Part shown: positions 1 to 7,853 of the stretch, piece by piece | Numbering within the stretch: the stretch's first letter is position 1 | How the letters are laid out: every line of letters starts with the position of its first letter | Program-made: the position numbers and the translations under genes | The notes under the pieces: generated by a model | What the model saw: only the letters and a program-made list of their open reading frames with translations | Databases searched by the model: none | What the model was told of the DNA's origin: nothing | Assembly (NCBI GenBank): GCA_002840535.1 | Contig: PHBH01000061.1 | Location: 1-62,697 of the forward strand | From: Deltaproteobacteria bacterium HGW-Deltaproteobacteria-15 | GTDB lineage: Bacteria > Desulfobacterota > DSM-4660 > Desulfatiglandales > HGW-15 | Direction: 5' to 3' | Length of the DNA: 62,697 nt

Positions 1-483
1 AACGATGCCGGCCTTGTGAATTGCGGTCACACCGTCAAGCACCGGTAGAAAGAAATCCTTGATCCATTCCCTGGTGAGATCCTCTTCCGGATAAAACCCC
101 TCTTTTGACATGGTGGAGCGAAGCGTGCCCCCTGGCACGTACTCCATGGCAATGTATTCCACCACGAGATCCTTTTCGCCTCTCAGGACAGAGGCGGAAC
201 CATAATCGTAGACTCTCAGGATATTGGGGTGGTTAATCTGTCCCATGGCCTCCACTTCGCGACGGAATCGTTGAAGACCTGTTTCGATCTCCCCTTCGTC
301 ATTGCCCAAGGACTCCAGCCATTCCCTGGAAACCACCTTAATGGCCACGTCACGCTTCAGGTTAAGCTGATGCGCCCGATAGACCTCTCCCATTCCGCCC
401 TTGCCAATGGGTTCAAGGATCACCCACTTCTCATCCAGGACGGTTCCTACCTGGAGCATATAAAGTTTGTTCGTATCATTCAT
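1..483 (-). CDS. Ser/Thr protein kinase, N-terminal part (runs off the left edge)
   Basis: The frame is open from ATG at 483 to the window edge (161 codons). It shows the glycine loop GKGGMGEVYRA and the VAIKV lysine of a Hanks-type kinase, and breaks off just before the expected HRDLKP catalytic loop. It is closely similar to the starts of the kinase-SUMF1 genes at 28756-30639 and 55124-56953, so the missing part probably holds a membrane helix and a SUMF1-like domain; that is inference. It is the last visible gene of a minus-strand series (1300-1671, 852-1217, 516-779) with gaps of about 30-80 bases, which would put it under the sigma-54 promoter at 1707-1722. Confidence 0.9.
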   Translation of the reverse strand, partial: MNDTNKLYMLQVGTVLDEKWVILEPIGKGGMGEVYRAHQLNLKRDVAIKVVSREWLESLGNDEGEIETGLQRFRREVEAMGQINHPNILRVYDYGSASVLRGEKDLVVEYIAMEYVPGGTLRSTMSKEGFYPEEDLTREWIKDFFLPVLDGVTAIHKAGIV

Positions 484-515
484 GGATCTAAACTCCTCTT
501 CGTTGCCAACCCCTC

Positions 516-779
516 TCACGAGTGCAACAACACCTCTTTCATTTTGGCGTACTGCTCTTCGCTGAGCTCGCCCTTTGCGAAGCGCGCCCTGAGGATCTCG
601 AAGGAATCGATTCGATCTCTCACGTTGCTCGCCAGATTCGGTTTCGAGGATCTGAGGAGTCGGAAGGTCAGGTATGCCAAGCCCGCCAGCACCAAGGCCC
701 ACAAAAGCAGGTAGAAAACAGTTCCCGGAAAAATACCGCCACCCATCCAGGACGAAAATGGAATCTCACATCCCCACAT
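516..779 (-). CDS. Small SHOCT-domain membrane protein
   Basis: An 87-residue protein with one transmembrane helix (about residues 16-40) and a C-terminal SHOCT motif, the short domain of the type ILRARFAKGELSEEQY found at the ends of many small bacterial membrane proteins. The start at 779 is chosen because GAGGGGGC lies just upstream of that ATG; an earlier in-frame start at 842 has no such site. SHOCT is thought to mediate oligomerisation; the function here is unknown. It lies between a ZraP-like gene and a kinase in an apparent operon. A second SHOCT protein of the same design is at 5109-5405, so the zraSR pair is bracketed by two of them. Confidence 0.8.
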   Translation of the reverse strand: MWGCEIPFSSWMGGGIFPGTVFYLLLWALVLAGLAYLTFRLLRSSKPNLASNVRDRIDSFEILRARFAKGELSEEQYAKMKEVLLHS

Positions 780-851
780 AATTGCCCCCTCTGTCCTTTC
801 CAACGAGAGGGGGAAAGGCCCCCAGGCTTTCCCCCCTTCCAAAACCCGTCC

Positions 852-1217
852 TTACCAGCAGGCCCATCCGTCACCGTATGGACCATTCCCATAGCCGCGC
901 GGCCCCATGTACCCCTGCGCCTGGGCCTTGGCCTGAAGCTGATCCTGCAGACCTACGATCTCCTGCGAGAGCTGCGAGGCCCTCTTCGGATCAGGACTGG
1001 ACTGGGCCATCAGGGCATTGTACTCCCCCTGTTTGGCCGCGAGCTCCTGCCTCAGGGTTGCCGTATCGTTGAGGAAGCTCTGGGAATAATACCCGCGCCC
1101 CGAGCCCCATCCCATCATATGCCCCCCATAATTGCCGTCCCACCAGCAGGCAAGCGCCTGGGACGCAAGCAGCCCCACGATAACTACCAAAGCGGAAACC
1201 ATTACGAGTTTTTTCAT
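852..1217 (-). CDS. ZraP-like periplasmic metal-binding protein, copy A
   Basis: A 121-residue protein with a signal peptide ending near SQALA, a Gly/His/Met/Tyr-rich stretch, a helical core of the ZraP/CpxP-like type (TATLRQELAAKQGEYNALM, then a second helix LSQEIVGLQDQLQ) and a short tail ending WACW. ZraP-type proteins are periplasmic zinc- or copper-binding chaperones regulated by ZraSR. The start at 1217 follows GGAGGAAA. Two paralogues sit at 15245-15697 and 15953-16324. It lies divergently from zraSR and downstream of a sigma-54 promoter, the arrangement known for zraP in enteric bacteria. The terminal Trp-Ala-Cys-Trp is a possible metal site and helps diagnose a frameshift in copy B. 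Confidence 0.85.
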   Translation of the reverse strand: MKKLVMVSALVVIVGLLASQALACWWDGNYGGHMMGWGSGRGYYSQSFLNDTATLRQELAAKQGEYNALMAQSSPDPKRASQLSQEIVGLQDQLQAKAQAQGYMGPRGYGNGPYGDGWACW

Positions 1218-1299
1218 TTTACTTTCCTCCTTCTGTTTTTTTTCACCCTCCCCTGAGGGAAGGCTTTGGAAACGCAAATTGTTGCTCTGGACTTCCCCT

Positions 1300-1671
1300 C
1301 TAGTCCCTGAGAAAGCAGGGATGAGGAAGCGATGTGACATGACCCGATTGCTTGTCTATGATCAACAACATCGAACGTCCGTTCGCCAGGGTCAGGGCCT
1401 CGGTCACAAAATAACGGCCATGGTTTGTGAATTGAACTTGACAGTAGGGCTCGGAAAAACATCTCTTGAAATAGACCTCCGCGATATCCCTCGCCTCCTC
1501 TTCATCCATGCCGTCCATCCATTCCTGCGTTTTTGCTGACTGCCATCCTGCTCCCGTTGAGTCGCTCCGACCTTCCCCATGAGCCCCTTTCTTCCTTCCG
1601 GTAAAAGGCACCAGGGCAAGGGTCTTTATCTCTTCGGAAAAGTCGCAAACGGCAGCGGTCATTCTTTTCAT
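1300..1671 (-). CDS. Hypothetical protein, PepSY-like, first gene after the sigma-54 promoter
   Basis: A 123-residue protein without a signal peptide. The C-terminal part (about residues 60-115: helix, then strands ending in LLIIDKQSGHVTSL) looks like a PepSY-type fold and resembles the 101-residue protein at 50072-50377; no firm family is recognised. The start at 1671 follows GGAGGACAAAG at good spacing; an upstream in-frame start at 1704 lacks one. It is the promoter-proximal gene of the minus-strand operon that continues with ZraP-like, SHOCT and kinase genes. The role is unknown; position suggests part of the ZraR response. Confidence 0.65.
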   Translation of the reverse strand: MKRMTAAVCDFSEEIKTLALVPFTGRKKGAHGEGRSDSTGAGWQSAKTQEWMDGMDEEEARDIAEVYFKRCFSEPYCQVQFTNHGRYFVTEALTLANGRSMLLIIDKQSGHVTSLPHPCFLRD

Positions 1672-1706
1672 CTTTGTCCTCCAATCGATCTCTTGCCCCA
1701 CCATAG

Positions 1707-1722
1707 AGCAATGCCCATGCCA
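1707..1722 (-). promoter_or_regulatory. Sigma-54 promoter for the PepSY/ZraP/SHOCT/kinase operon
   Basis: Read on the minus strand the sequence is TGGCAT-N5-TTGCT, with GG and GC exactly ten bases apart, a near-consensus -24/-12 element. It lies 36 bases upstream of the ATG at 1671. The divergent zraR homologue at 3695-5068 encodes a sigma-54 activator with the GAFTGA loop, so it is the obvious regulator. No activator-binding repeat was identified in the 200 bases between the two transcription units. Confidence 0.75.
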
Positions 1723-1919
1723 AAAAAATCGGTGGCATTTTAAGTTACCGAAATTAAGGCATAAAACCAGTATTCAGTCATTCATGTTCTCAATGCCCGT
1801 TGTAAGATGCCGCTATAGTGTGTACTTTTTAATCGAAATCCTTGGCAATGAGCCCATCCTTGTGTATACAAAGGGCACGGGTTGGCCTTAAAAAGAAAGA
1901 ACGGCAGGTTTGTGGAGCG

Positions 1920-3692
1920 ATGGGCAAATCAGAAAAAATAAGGCATTCCGGCATTTATGCCGGGCCCTGGATGATCGTGGGAGCGGTGGCGATCCTTCTG
2001 ATCATTGTGGCGGTGCTCGCCGTCAACAATATTCACCGTGAAAGACGCTACATGGCCCGGATCCTGAGCGAGAAGGGCGCGGCCCTGATCAAGTCCTTTG
2101 AGGCGGGCGCCCGAACAGGCATGATGGCCATGATGTGGGGCGAAAACCAGGTCCAAAGTCTTCTCGAAGAGACATCCCGCCAGCCCGGTATTCTGTATCT
2201 TGTGATCACCGATGAGAAAGGGGAGATCCTTGCCCACAGCGACCGAGGCAGGATCGGACAGAGGTTCCCTGATATGTCCATCAAAGACGGCTTGGAGCCG
2301 GGCGACCAGGCGCGCTGGAGATTGGTCGATTTGGCAAGTGGACGGCGCTCCTTCGAGGTTTACGGGTACTTCAATCCTTTTGAGGATACGGGGTCTCGGA
2401 TAGCGGGTCGTGGAATGATGAGCCAGATGATGATGCCCAACGGCTGGTGCCTCCCATCGAATGTGACCGGGAAAGAGCAGATCATTCTGGTGGGCCTGGA
2501 TGTGGAACCCTTCGAATCGGCCATCAGAGAGGATGTCCGAAACACCATGGTCATCTCGTCCGTCCTGCTGCTCTTGGGCTTGGGCGGTTTCTTTTCCATG
2601 TTCCTGGCCCAACGATATCGAACTACGAGGCGAATGCTCCAGGATACCAGCGCCTTTGCGAACGAGGCAGTGACCAACCTCCCGGTGGGTTTGATCGCCT
2701 CGGACAGGGAAGGGAAGATCGCCGTGTTCAACTCGGCAGCCGAGAAGATCACCGGTCTCCGCTTCGAGGATGTGCGAGGAAAGAGCTACGGAGAAGTCCT
2801 GCCCTCACAGTTGTGCGGACTGAATGCCTTTCTTGACGAGAAAGAACCGGTTCTTGAAAAGGAGATGGAATGTGTCTTCTCCGGAGAGAACCCCCTTCCT
2901 CTGAGCGTCAGCGCTGCGCAGATCCGCAACGAGGAAGGGAGGTTTGTCGGCAACGTCCTCATCCTGAAGGACCTGGGGGAGGTGCGAATGCTCCAGGAAG
3001 AGGTTCGCCGCAAAGAAAAGCTTGCAGCCCTGGGGAGCCTCGCCGCCGGGATCGCTCATGAGATCAGGAACCCGCTCAGCTCCATCAAAGGGATGGCCTC
3101 CTTTTTCAGGAACAAGTTTGTGGAAGGAAGCGAGGACAGGGAGGCCGCTTCGGTCATGGTCCAGGAGGTGGATCGCTTGAACAGGGTCATCGGCGAGCTC
3201 CTCGAATTTGCCAGGCCTTCGGATCTGAAGCTCAAGCCGACGGACGTCAACGAGGTCTTGGAGCATTCCGTTCGTTTCGTGGAGCAGGATGCCAGGACAA
3301 AGAACGTCAACATTCGTCTCATGAAGGGAGATGGTCTTCCTCCGGCGATGATGGATCCCGACCGTTTTTCCCAGTGCCTGCTCAATCTTTATCTGAACGC
3401 GATCCAGGCCATGGACGAGGGCGGCCTTCTCACGGTGAGGAGTTCCAACGGGGGCAGTGACAACGTCCAGGTGATGATCGAGGATACGGGCCGGGGGATG
3501 AGCCAGGATGTGCAGGAGAAGATCTTCGATCCTTATTTTACAACCAAGCCGTCCGGGACGGGGTTGGGACTCGCCATTGTGCACAAGATCATAGAGGCCC
3601 ACCGGGGCAGCGTGAGAGTCTGGAGCACGCCGAACAAAGGCACGGCGTTCACCATACGGATTCCTGTCAGCCCCAGTGGGTTGAAGAGGTGA
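1920..3692 (+). CDS. zraS: ZraS-like sensor histidine kinase
   Basis: About 590 residues: a membrane helix near residues 18-38, a periplasmic sensor resembling ZraS (LSEKGAALIKSFEAGARTG followed by a Cache-like region), a second membrane helix, a PAS domain, a HisKA domain with phosphorylated His at about residue 380 (AHEIRNPLSS), and an HATPase domain with DTGRGM and GTGLGLAIV boxes. Family knowledge: ZraS senses periplasmic zinc and envelope stress and is restrained by ZraP. The periplasmic part is Met-rich (MMAMMW, MMSQMMM), which may suit Cu(I)/Ag(I). The start is uncertain: ATG 1920 has GGAG close upstream and ATG 1848 is possible. The stop overlaps the zraR start region, indicating co-translation. 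Confidence 0.93.
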   Translation: MGKSEKIRHSGIYAGPWMIVGAVAILLIIVAVLAVNNIHRERRYMARILSEKGAALIKSFEAGARTGMMAMMWGENQVQSLLEETSRQPGILYLVITDEKGEILAHSDRGRIGQRFPDMSIKDGLEPGDQARWRLVDLASGRRSFEVYGYFNPFEDTGSRIAGRGMMSQMMMPNGWCLPSNVTGKEQIILVGLDVEPFESAIREDVRNTMVISSVLLLLGLGGFFSMFLAQRYRTTRRMLQDTSAFANEAVTNLPVGLIASDREGKIAVFNSAAEKITGLRFEDVRGKSYGEVLPSQLCGLNAFLDEKEPVLEKEMECVFSGENPLPLSVSAAQIRNEEGRFVGNVLILKDLGEVRMLQEEVRRKEKLAALGSLAAGIAHEIRNPLSSIKGMASFFRNKFVEGSEDREAASVMVQEVDRLNRVIGELLEFARPSDLKLKPTDVNEVLEHSVRFVEQDARTKNVNIRLMKGDGLPPAMMDPDRFSQCLLNLYLNAIQAMDEGGLLTVRSSNGGSDNVQVMIEDTGRGMSQDVQEKIFDPYFTTKPSGTGLGLAIVHKIIEAHRGSVRVWSTPNKGTAFTIRIPVSPSGLKR

Positions 3693-3694
3693 GC

Positions 3695-5068
3695 ATGAAG
3701 CCGGATAAGAAGATAACCGTCCTTGTCGTCGATGACGACCAGGCCCATCTGATGACCCTCAAAACCATCCTCAAGAGCTGGGGCTATGATGTCCAAGGCG
3801 CGAACGACGGAACAGGCGCCGTGGAAAGGGTGAAGGAAAGACCCTTTGACCTGATCCTGATGGATGTGCGCATGGCCGCGATGAGCGGCATCGAGGCCTT
3901 GAAGCTCATCAGGCAATACAATCCTTCGATCCCCGTACTGATCATGACGGCCTACTCATCCGTGGAGTCGGCTGTTCAGGCGCTCAAGGAGGGCGCCTAT
4001 GACTACTTAACCAAGCCCCTGGACTTTGAGGCCCTGAAGATTACGGTGGAAAGAGCCTTGGAGCATACCAACCTCAAGGCGGAAAACCTCGCCCTCAAGG
4101 AGAAGCTCCGCTCGGGCTTTGACTTGAGGAACATCATAGGCAAGAGCCGGCCCATGAAGGAGCTCATCGAGATGGTGGCCATGGTCGCCCCTTCGGAGGC
4201 TACGGTTCTGATCACCGGCGAAAGCGGAACGGGAAAGGAGCTGATCGCCAGGGCGATTCATTCCAATAGTGATCGCAAGGATTTTCCTCTGGTGATCGTG
4301 AATTGTGCGGCGATCGCCGAAACCCTGCTGGAATCCGAACTCTTCGGCCACGAAAAGGGGGCCTTCACCGGCGCCGACCGAAGGCGGGAAGGCCGTTTCA
4401 TGCAGGCAAACAAAGGGACGATCTTTCTGGACGAGATCGGCGAGATGTCTCCCACCATGCAGGCCAAGCTCCTCCGCGCGATCCAGGATCGAGAGATACA
4501 GCGCGTCGGGAGCGATGAAACGATCAAGGCCGATGTCCGAATCGTCGCCGCAACAAACCGAGATCTGCAGCACGACGTCTCCGCAGGAAAATTCCGTGAG
4601 GACCTCTTTTACAGGCTCAACGTCGTTACCCTGAAGGTTCCTCCCCTGCGGGAACGCCTGGACGACATCCCTCTTCTTGCCCATCATTTTCTCCAAAAGT
4701 ACGCCGAGAAGAACCGGAAGAAGGTGAAGGGGCTTACGCCTCTGGCCATGGATATGCTTCTCAAGTACGGCTGGCCCGGCAACGTGAGGGAACTGGAAAA
4801 CGCAATGGAAAGGGCCGTCATCCTCCTGGCCGGAGACTATGTCGGTGAAAAGGAACTCCCGCTGAGCATCACTCAAGGGTACAAGGGAGGGGATTTTGTA
4901 AGGCCTGCAGTGCTTCCGTCGGTGGATCGGTCCCTGGATGAGCTCGAAAGGGAAGCGATCATGGCCGCACTCGAGGCAACGGGCGGCAACAAGAGCGAGA
5001 CCGCGCGAAAGCTGGGGATCAATAGGAGGACCCTCTACAAAAAGCTGGAGAAGATCGGTGTAGCGTAG
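3695..5068 (+). CDS. zraR: ZraR-like sigma-54-dependent response regulator
   Basis: A 457-residue NtrC-family protein with the full three-domain design. The receiver has its acidic pocket (VDDDQ) and phosphoacceptor Asp near residue 57. The AAA+ domain has Walker A GESGTGKE near 175-182, the sigma-54 loop GAFTGA at 222-227 and Walker B FLDEIGEM. A Fis-type helix-turn-helix at the end reads NKSETARKLGINRRTLYKKL. ATG 3695 is taken as start because GAGGTGA precedes it; a GTG at 3689 also exists. It is co-translated with zraS. The sigma-54 sites found at 1707-1722 and, more weakly, at 16438-16453 precede ZraP-containing operons, suggesting a small regulon. Confidence 0.95.
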   Translation: MKPDKKITVLVVDDDQAHLMTLKTILKSWGYDVQGANDGTGAVERVKERPFDLILMDVRMAAMSGIEALKLIRQYNPSIPVLIMTAYSSVESAVQALKEGAYDYLTKPLDFEALKITVERALEHTNLKAENLALKEKLRSGFDLRNIIGKSRPMKELIEMVAMVAPSEATVLITGESGTGKELIARAIHSNSDRKDFPLVIVNCAAIAETLLESELFGHEKGAFTGADRRREGRFMQANKGTIFLDEIGEMSPTMQAKLLRAIQDREIQRVGSDETIKADVRIVAATNRDLQHDVSAGKFREDLFYRLNVVTLKVPPLRERLDDIPLLAHHFLQKYAEKNRKKVKGLTPLAMDMLLKYGWPGNVRELENAMERAVILLAGDYVGEKELPLSITQGYKGGDFVRPAVLPSVDRSLDELEREAIMAALEATGGNKSETARKLGINRRTLYKKLEKIGVA

Positions 5069-5108
5069 ATGGGGATGGCCGATCTACCAACGGGGCTGGA
5101 GGGGGTAA

Positions 5109-5405
5109 TCAGGAGAGATCCCTCTTCTTCTCCTCGAATTCCTGCTTGTCGATCTCTCCCCGGGCATAACGTTCCTTTAGGATGTCAAGAGCTCGGGAAG
5201 ATTCCGATCGGGGGGAAGATGAGCCCGCCCTCGTGTTCTGTACGAGCCACTTGATTAGGAAGACCAGCCCGATAATGACGAGAATCCAGAAAATCAACAT
5301 GAATATCCCTCCGAACCATCCCATCCCCCAATCCATCATTCCCCTATGCCAATCCCCGTATCCTCCATATTGGGCATGGGCCTGTTCAACGAGTCCAGTC
5401 AACAT
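5109..5405 (-). CDS. SHOCT-domain membrane protein
   Basis: A 98-residue protein with a Trp/Gly/Met-rich N-terminal stretch, one strong membrane helix (about residues 33-54), a short linker and a C-terminal SHOCT motif (ALDILKERYARGEIDKQEF). It starts at ATG 5405 after GGGAGGAGA. Same architecture as the protein at 516-779. It converges on zraR from the other strand. Small SHOCT proteins are common in metal-resistance islands, but no molecular function is established. Confidence 0.85.
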   Translation of the reverse strand: MLTGLVEQAHAQYGGYGDWHRGMMDWGMGWFGGIFMLIFWILVIIGLVFLIKWLVQNTRAGSSSPRSESSRALDILKERYARGEIDKQEFEEKKRDLS

Positions 5406-5429
5406 CTTTTCTCCTCCCTTCGGCTCAAA

Positions 5430-5458
5430 GTCATACTGAATTCCGTTGTCACAGACAA
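5430..5458 (-). promoter_or_regulatory. Candidate sigma-70 promoter for the SHOCT gene
   Basis: On the minus strand, TTGTCT and TATGAC are separated by 17 bases and end about 25 bases upstream of the ATG at 5405. Each hexamer matches four of six consensus positions, so this is a plausible but unproven promoter. Confidence 0.35.
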
Positions 5459-5636
5459 GACTATGGTTTCATGAAAGCTCGTTCAATGGGCATAACATGG
5501 TACGACCGTCTCCGAATTCATGTACTTCGGGTCAGACGTGTCGATTTGTAAAAGGTGAAAATCCGATCGGCAGTGTTTAATGTAAAATTGTTCATACATC
5601 CCTTACAATAACGCAAGTGAGAAAGGGGGTCCGGGC

Positions 5637-6461
5637 ATGAGTAGAACAACCAGAAAGATCCTGATTGCCTTCCTGCTGCTTATCATCAGCTATCTCCATT
5701 ACCGGACCCAGGCCCACCACTCGGTGCTGCACCTGATCCACCGGGAGCTATACCTGATACCCATCCTCTTTGCGGCCTACTGGTTCGGCAAGAAAGGAGG
5801 GCTGATCGTTGCCGCGATCTCCTCTCTCATCTTCCTTCCGAAGATCCTGGCCGTGGATAGCGCATCGAGCGCTTACGGCATCAACAACATCCTGGAGATC
5901 CTGACCTTTTTTATTTTCGCCTACCTGCTGGGACACTTCCAGGACATCAGGCACTCCCACTGGAGAGCCTTCTTCCGGTCGCCCCAGCCGATAACCGGCC
6001 GGTTTCGAACGAGGCAGGGGTGCAAGGTGATGGTTTGCATCGACAATTCGTCCACTGCCCCGAAAACGGCTCAGTACGTAGTGGACACCTTTCTCAAGCT
6101 CGAGAACACGGAGGTGAGCGTCCTGGGGTTCATCCGGGATCCTTCAGGGGATGCCTTTGCCAATACGGAGCAGTACGAAAAAGCAAAGGCGGAGAACGAG
6201 AATGCCGTCATGGGATTGGTCGAAGAGGCCCGCCGGGTCCTGGTGGAAGGAGGATTCCCTGAGAAGGCAGTGAGCACCAGGACCGTCCAGATGCAAAGGG
6301 AGAGCCTCGCGGCCAAAATCATCGAGGAGCAGCGGCGCTCGTTGTGTGACACGGTCGTGCTGCCCGGTACCAGGATGAGCAAAACAGAAGAGTTGATCCT
6401 CGGCAACCCCGCCGTTAAACTCGTAAGGGAGGCGGATTTCTCCGTAGTGACCGTGTTTTAA
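5637..6461 (+). CDS. Membrane-anchored universal stress protein (DUF4118-like membrane module plus UspA domain)
   Basis: 274 residues. The first 105 or so form a four-helix membrane module like the KdpD/DUF4118 family (RELYLIPILFAAYWFGKKGG is its signature-like start). Residues about 125-274 form a UspA domain beginning KVMVCIDNSS. The nucleotide-binding consensus G-x2-G-x9-G-S/T is only partly kept (GTRMSKTEELILGN: second Gly replaced by Met, Ser/Thr by Asn), so ATP binding is doubtful. The same membrane module heads the histidine kinase at 51479-52567 and survives as a relic at 57474-57695. GGGGG precedes the ATG. It is followed by an atypical kinase gene in the same direction. Confidence 0.85.
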   Translation: MSRTTRKILIAFLLLIISYLHYRTQAHHSVLHLIHRELYLIPILFAAYWFGKKGGLIVAAISSLIFLPKILAVDSASSAYGINNILEILTFFIFAYLLGHFQDIRHSHWRAFFRSPQPITGRFRTRQGCKVMVCIDNSSTAPKTAQYVVDTFLKLENTEVSVLGFIRDPSGDAFANTEQYEKAKAENENAVMGLVEEARRVLVEGGFPEKAVSTRTVQMQRESLAAKIIEEQRRSLCDTVVLPGTRMSKTEELILGNPAVKLVREADFSVVTVF

Positions 6462-6641
6462 TTTAAATGCTCCCTTATGATCCCTCTCGGTTCCTTTTTG
6501 CGAGAATATCCTTAGTTTTAAGTCGTCCGCTTGCGGACTCTCAACGCGGAGGGGACACTCCACCCTTCTCTTGATCCCCCTCCTGTCGAGGGAAGGCACA
6601 TAGGAAGGACAAGGGAATTTGCGCATGGAAAGGCCATCTAT

Positions 6642-7607
6642 ATGCTTGAAAAAGAGCTCAGAGACAGAGTTGAACAATACAGCCGATATCCGCCCCGTCA
6701 GATTCGACTGATCAGGGACACCAGCCAGTTCATGGAGATCAACGCCGATGACGTCCTGGAACTGGACGGAAAGTACTACCTCGTGCGCGGGGATGAATTC
6801 GAGCCCCGTTTCGGCCTGGAGGGAGACCCGAAATTCTGGGTGAAGAAGGCCATCGATCTCTCGGATGGCTCCTCCAAGATCATCAAGCTGGTGTTCCATG
6901 AGTCCTGCTACATGGGTATAGGGGAATTCCGAATCCGGTGCTACCGAAGCCCGGAAAAGGAAGCACGGGTCCTGGACAAAATGAGGGATGATCCATCCTT
7001 CATGCACGGCACCACGGTGATGGACGATGCGGGGAACGCCGTTCGCATTGTGGATCGTATCAGAGGGCCTTCCCTTTACACTTTCATGCAGTCCTTCAAG
7101 ATGGACCATGAAACCTATTTTCGAGAACATCTTCCCGGCCTGCTCCGGAGCCTCATGGAGTGTATGGAGGCAATCGGAAGGCTCCACGAGGCGGGGGAGG
7201 TTCACGGCGATATCAGGACCGACCACGTGATCATCGAACGAGACACGCAGGCTTACCGATGGATCGATTTTGATTTTGCCTATGAGTGGACCGAGAACCC
7301 CCTCGGGATAGACATTCTCGGCCTGGGAAACGTCCTCCTCTTCGTTCTCGGCAAAGGATTTTATGACGACTACGATCTCAGGGCCTGCGGCAAAGAAGGG
7401 TTGGACGTGCTCTCCACACTCACTGAGAGCGATTATTCCCTTTATTCAAGACAGCGGATCGCCAATCTCAAAAAGCTCTTTTCCTACTTCTCCGAGTGTT
7501 TCAACCAGGTGCTTCTCCGCTTCACGCCGGGCGCGGAGGTATTCTATGAGAACACGGAGGAGCTTCTTGACGATCTGAGCGCTTGCGAGCCATCCCTCTC
7601 AGGTTGA
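6642..7607 (+). CDS. Atypical protein-kinase-like protein
   Basis: 321 residues with a kinase-like fold: a candidate lysine in SSKIIKLVF, a catalytic loop written HGDIRTDHVIIE instead of HRDxKxxN, and the metal-binding motif DFD instead of DFG (WIDFDFAY). The loop Asp and the second metal-binding Asp are present, so phosphotransfer is possible, but the usual Asn is His. This could be a Rio/APH-like kinase or a pseudokinase. The start at 6642 follows GGAAAGG; the frame is open back to 6531. It lies 180 bases after the membrane UspA gene on the same strand, which suggests but does not prove a joint role. Confidence 0.75.
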   Translation: MLEKELRDRVEQYSRYPPRQIRLIRDTSQFMEINADDVLELDGKYYLVRGDEFEPRFGLEGDPKFWVKKAIDLSDGSSKIIKLVFHESCYMGIGEFRIRCYRSPEKEARVLDKMRDDPSFMHGTTVMDDAGNAVRIVDRIRGPSLYTFMQSFKMDHETYFREHLPGLLRSLMECMEAIGRLHEAGEVHGDIRTDHVIIERDTQAYRWIDFDFAYEWTENPLGIDILGLGNVLLFVLGKGFYDDYDLRACGKEGLDVLSTLTESDYSLYSRQRIANLKKLFSYFSECFNQVLLRFTPGAEVFYENTEELLDDLSACEPSLSG

Positions 7608-7853
7608 CCGGGAAGGACGCAACTCCCCCTACCGGGCGCATGCACCTTTCCGCCTTGTCCTGGGCAGTGCTGCCGGGGTTTGTGCGCGAACGGCTGTACG
7701 CTGGTATGGTTCTTGCTCCGTATCACTGCATAACCAAGGGGAGAGACTATCGGTTTTCCCTCGTTTGCCTCCCGTGTCCAGCCCAGATGTTGTGTTCCAT
7801 TTGAAGACAAACCGCCCCTGAGGTCAAGGGGCCTTGCACAAGGACTGTAGTCG

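Noticed and set aside
1268..1285. Sigma-54-like match before ZraP copy A
   Set aside because: The -24 dinucleotide is GA rather than GG, and the gene is already served by the good site at 1707-1722.
2805..3602. A 265-codon minus-strand frame inside zraS
   Set aside because: Antisense shadow of conserved HisKA/HATPase sequence.
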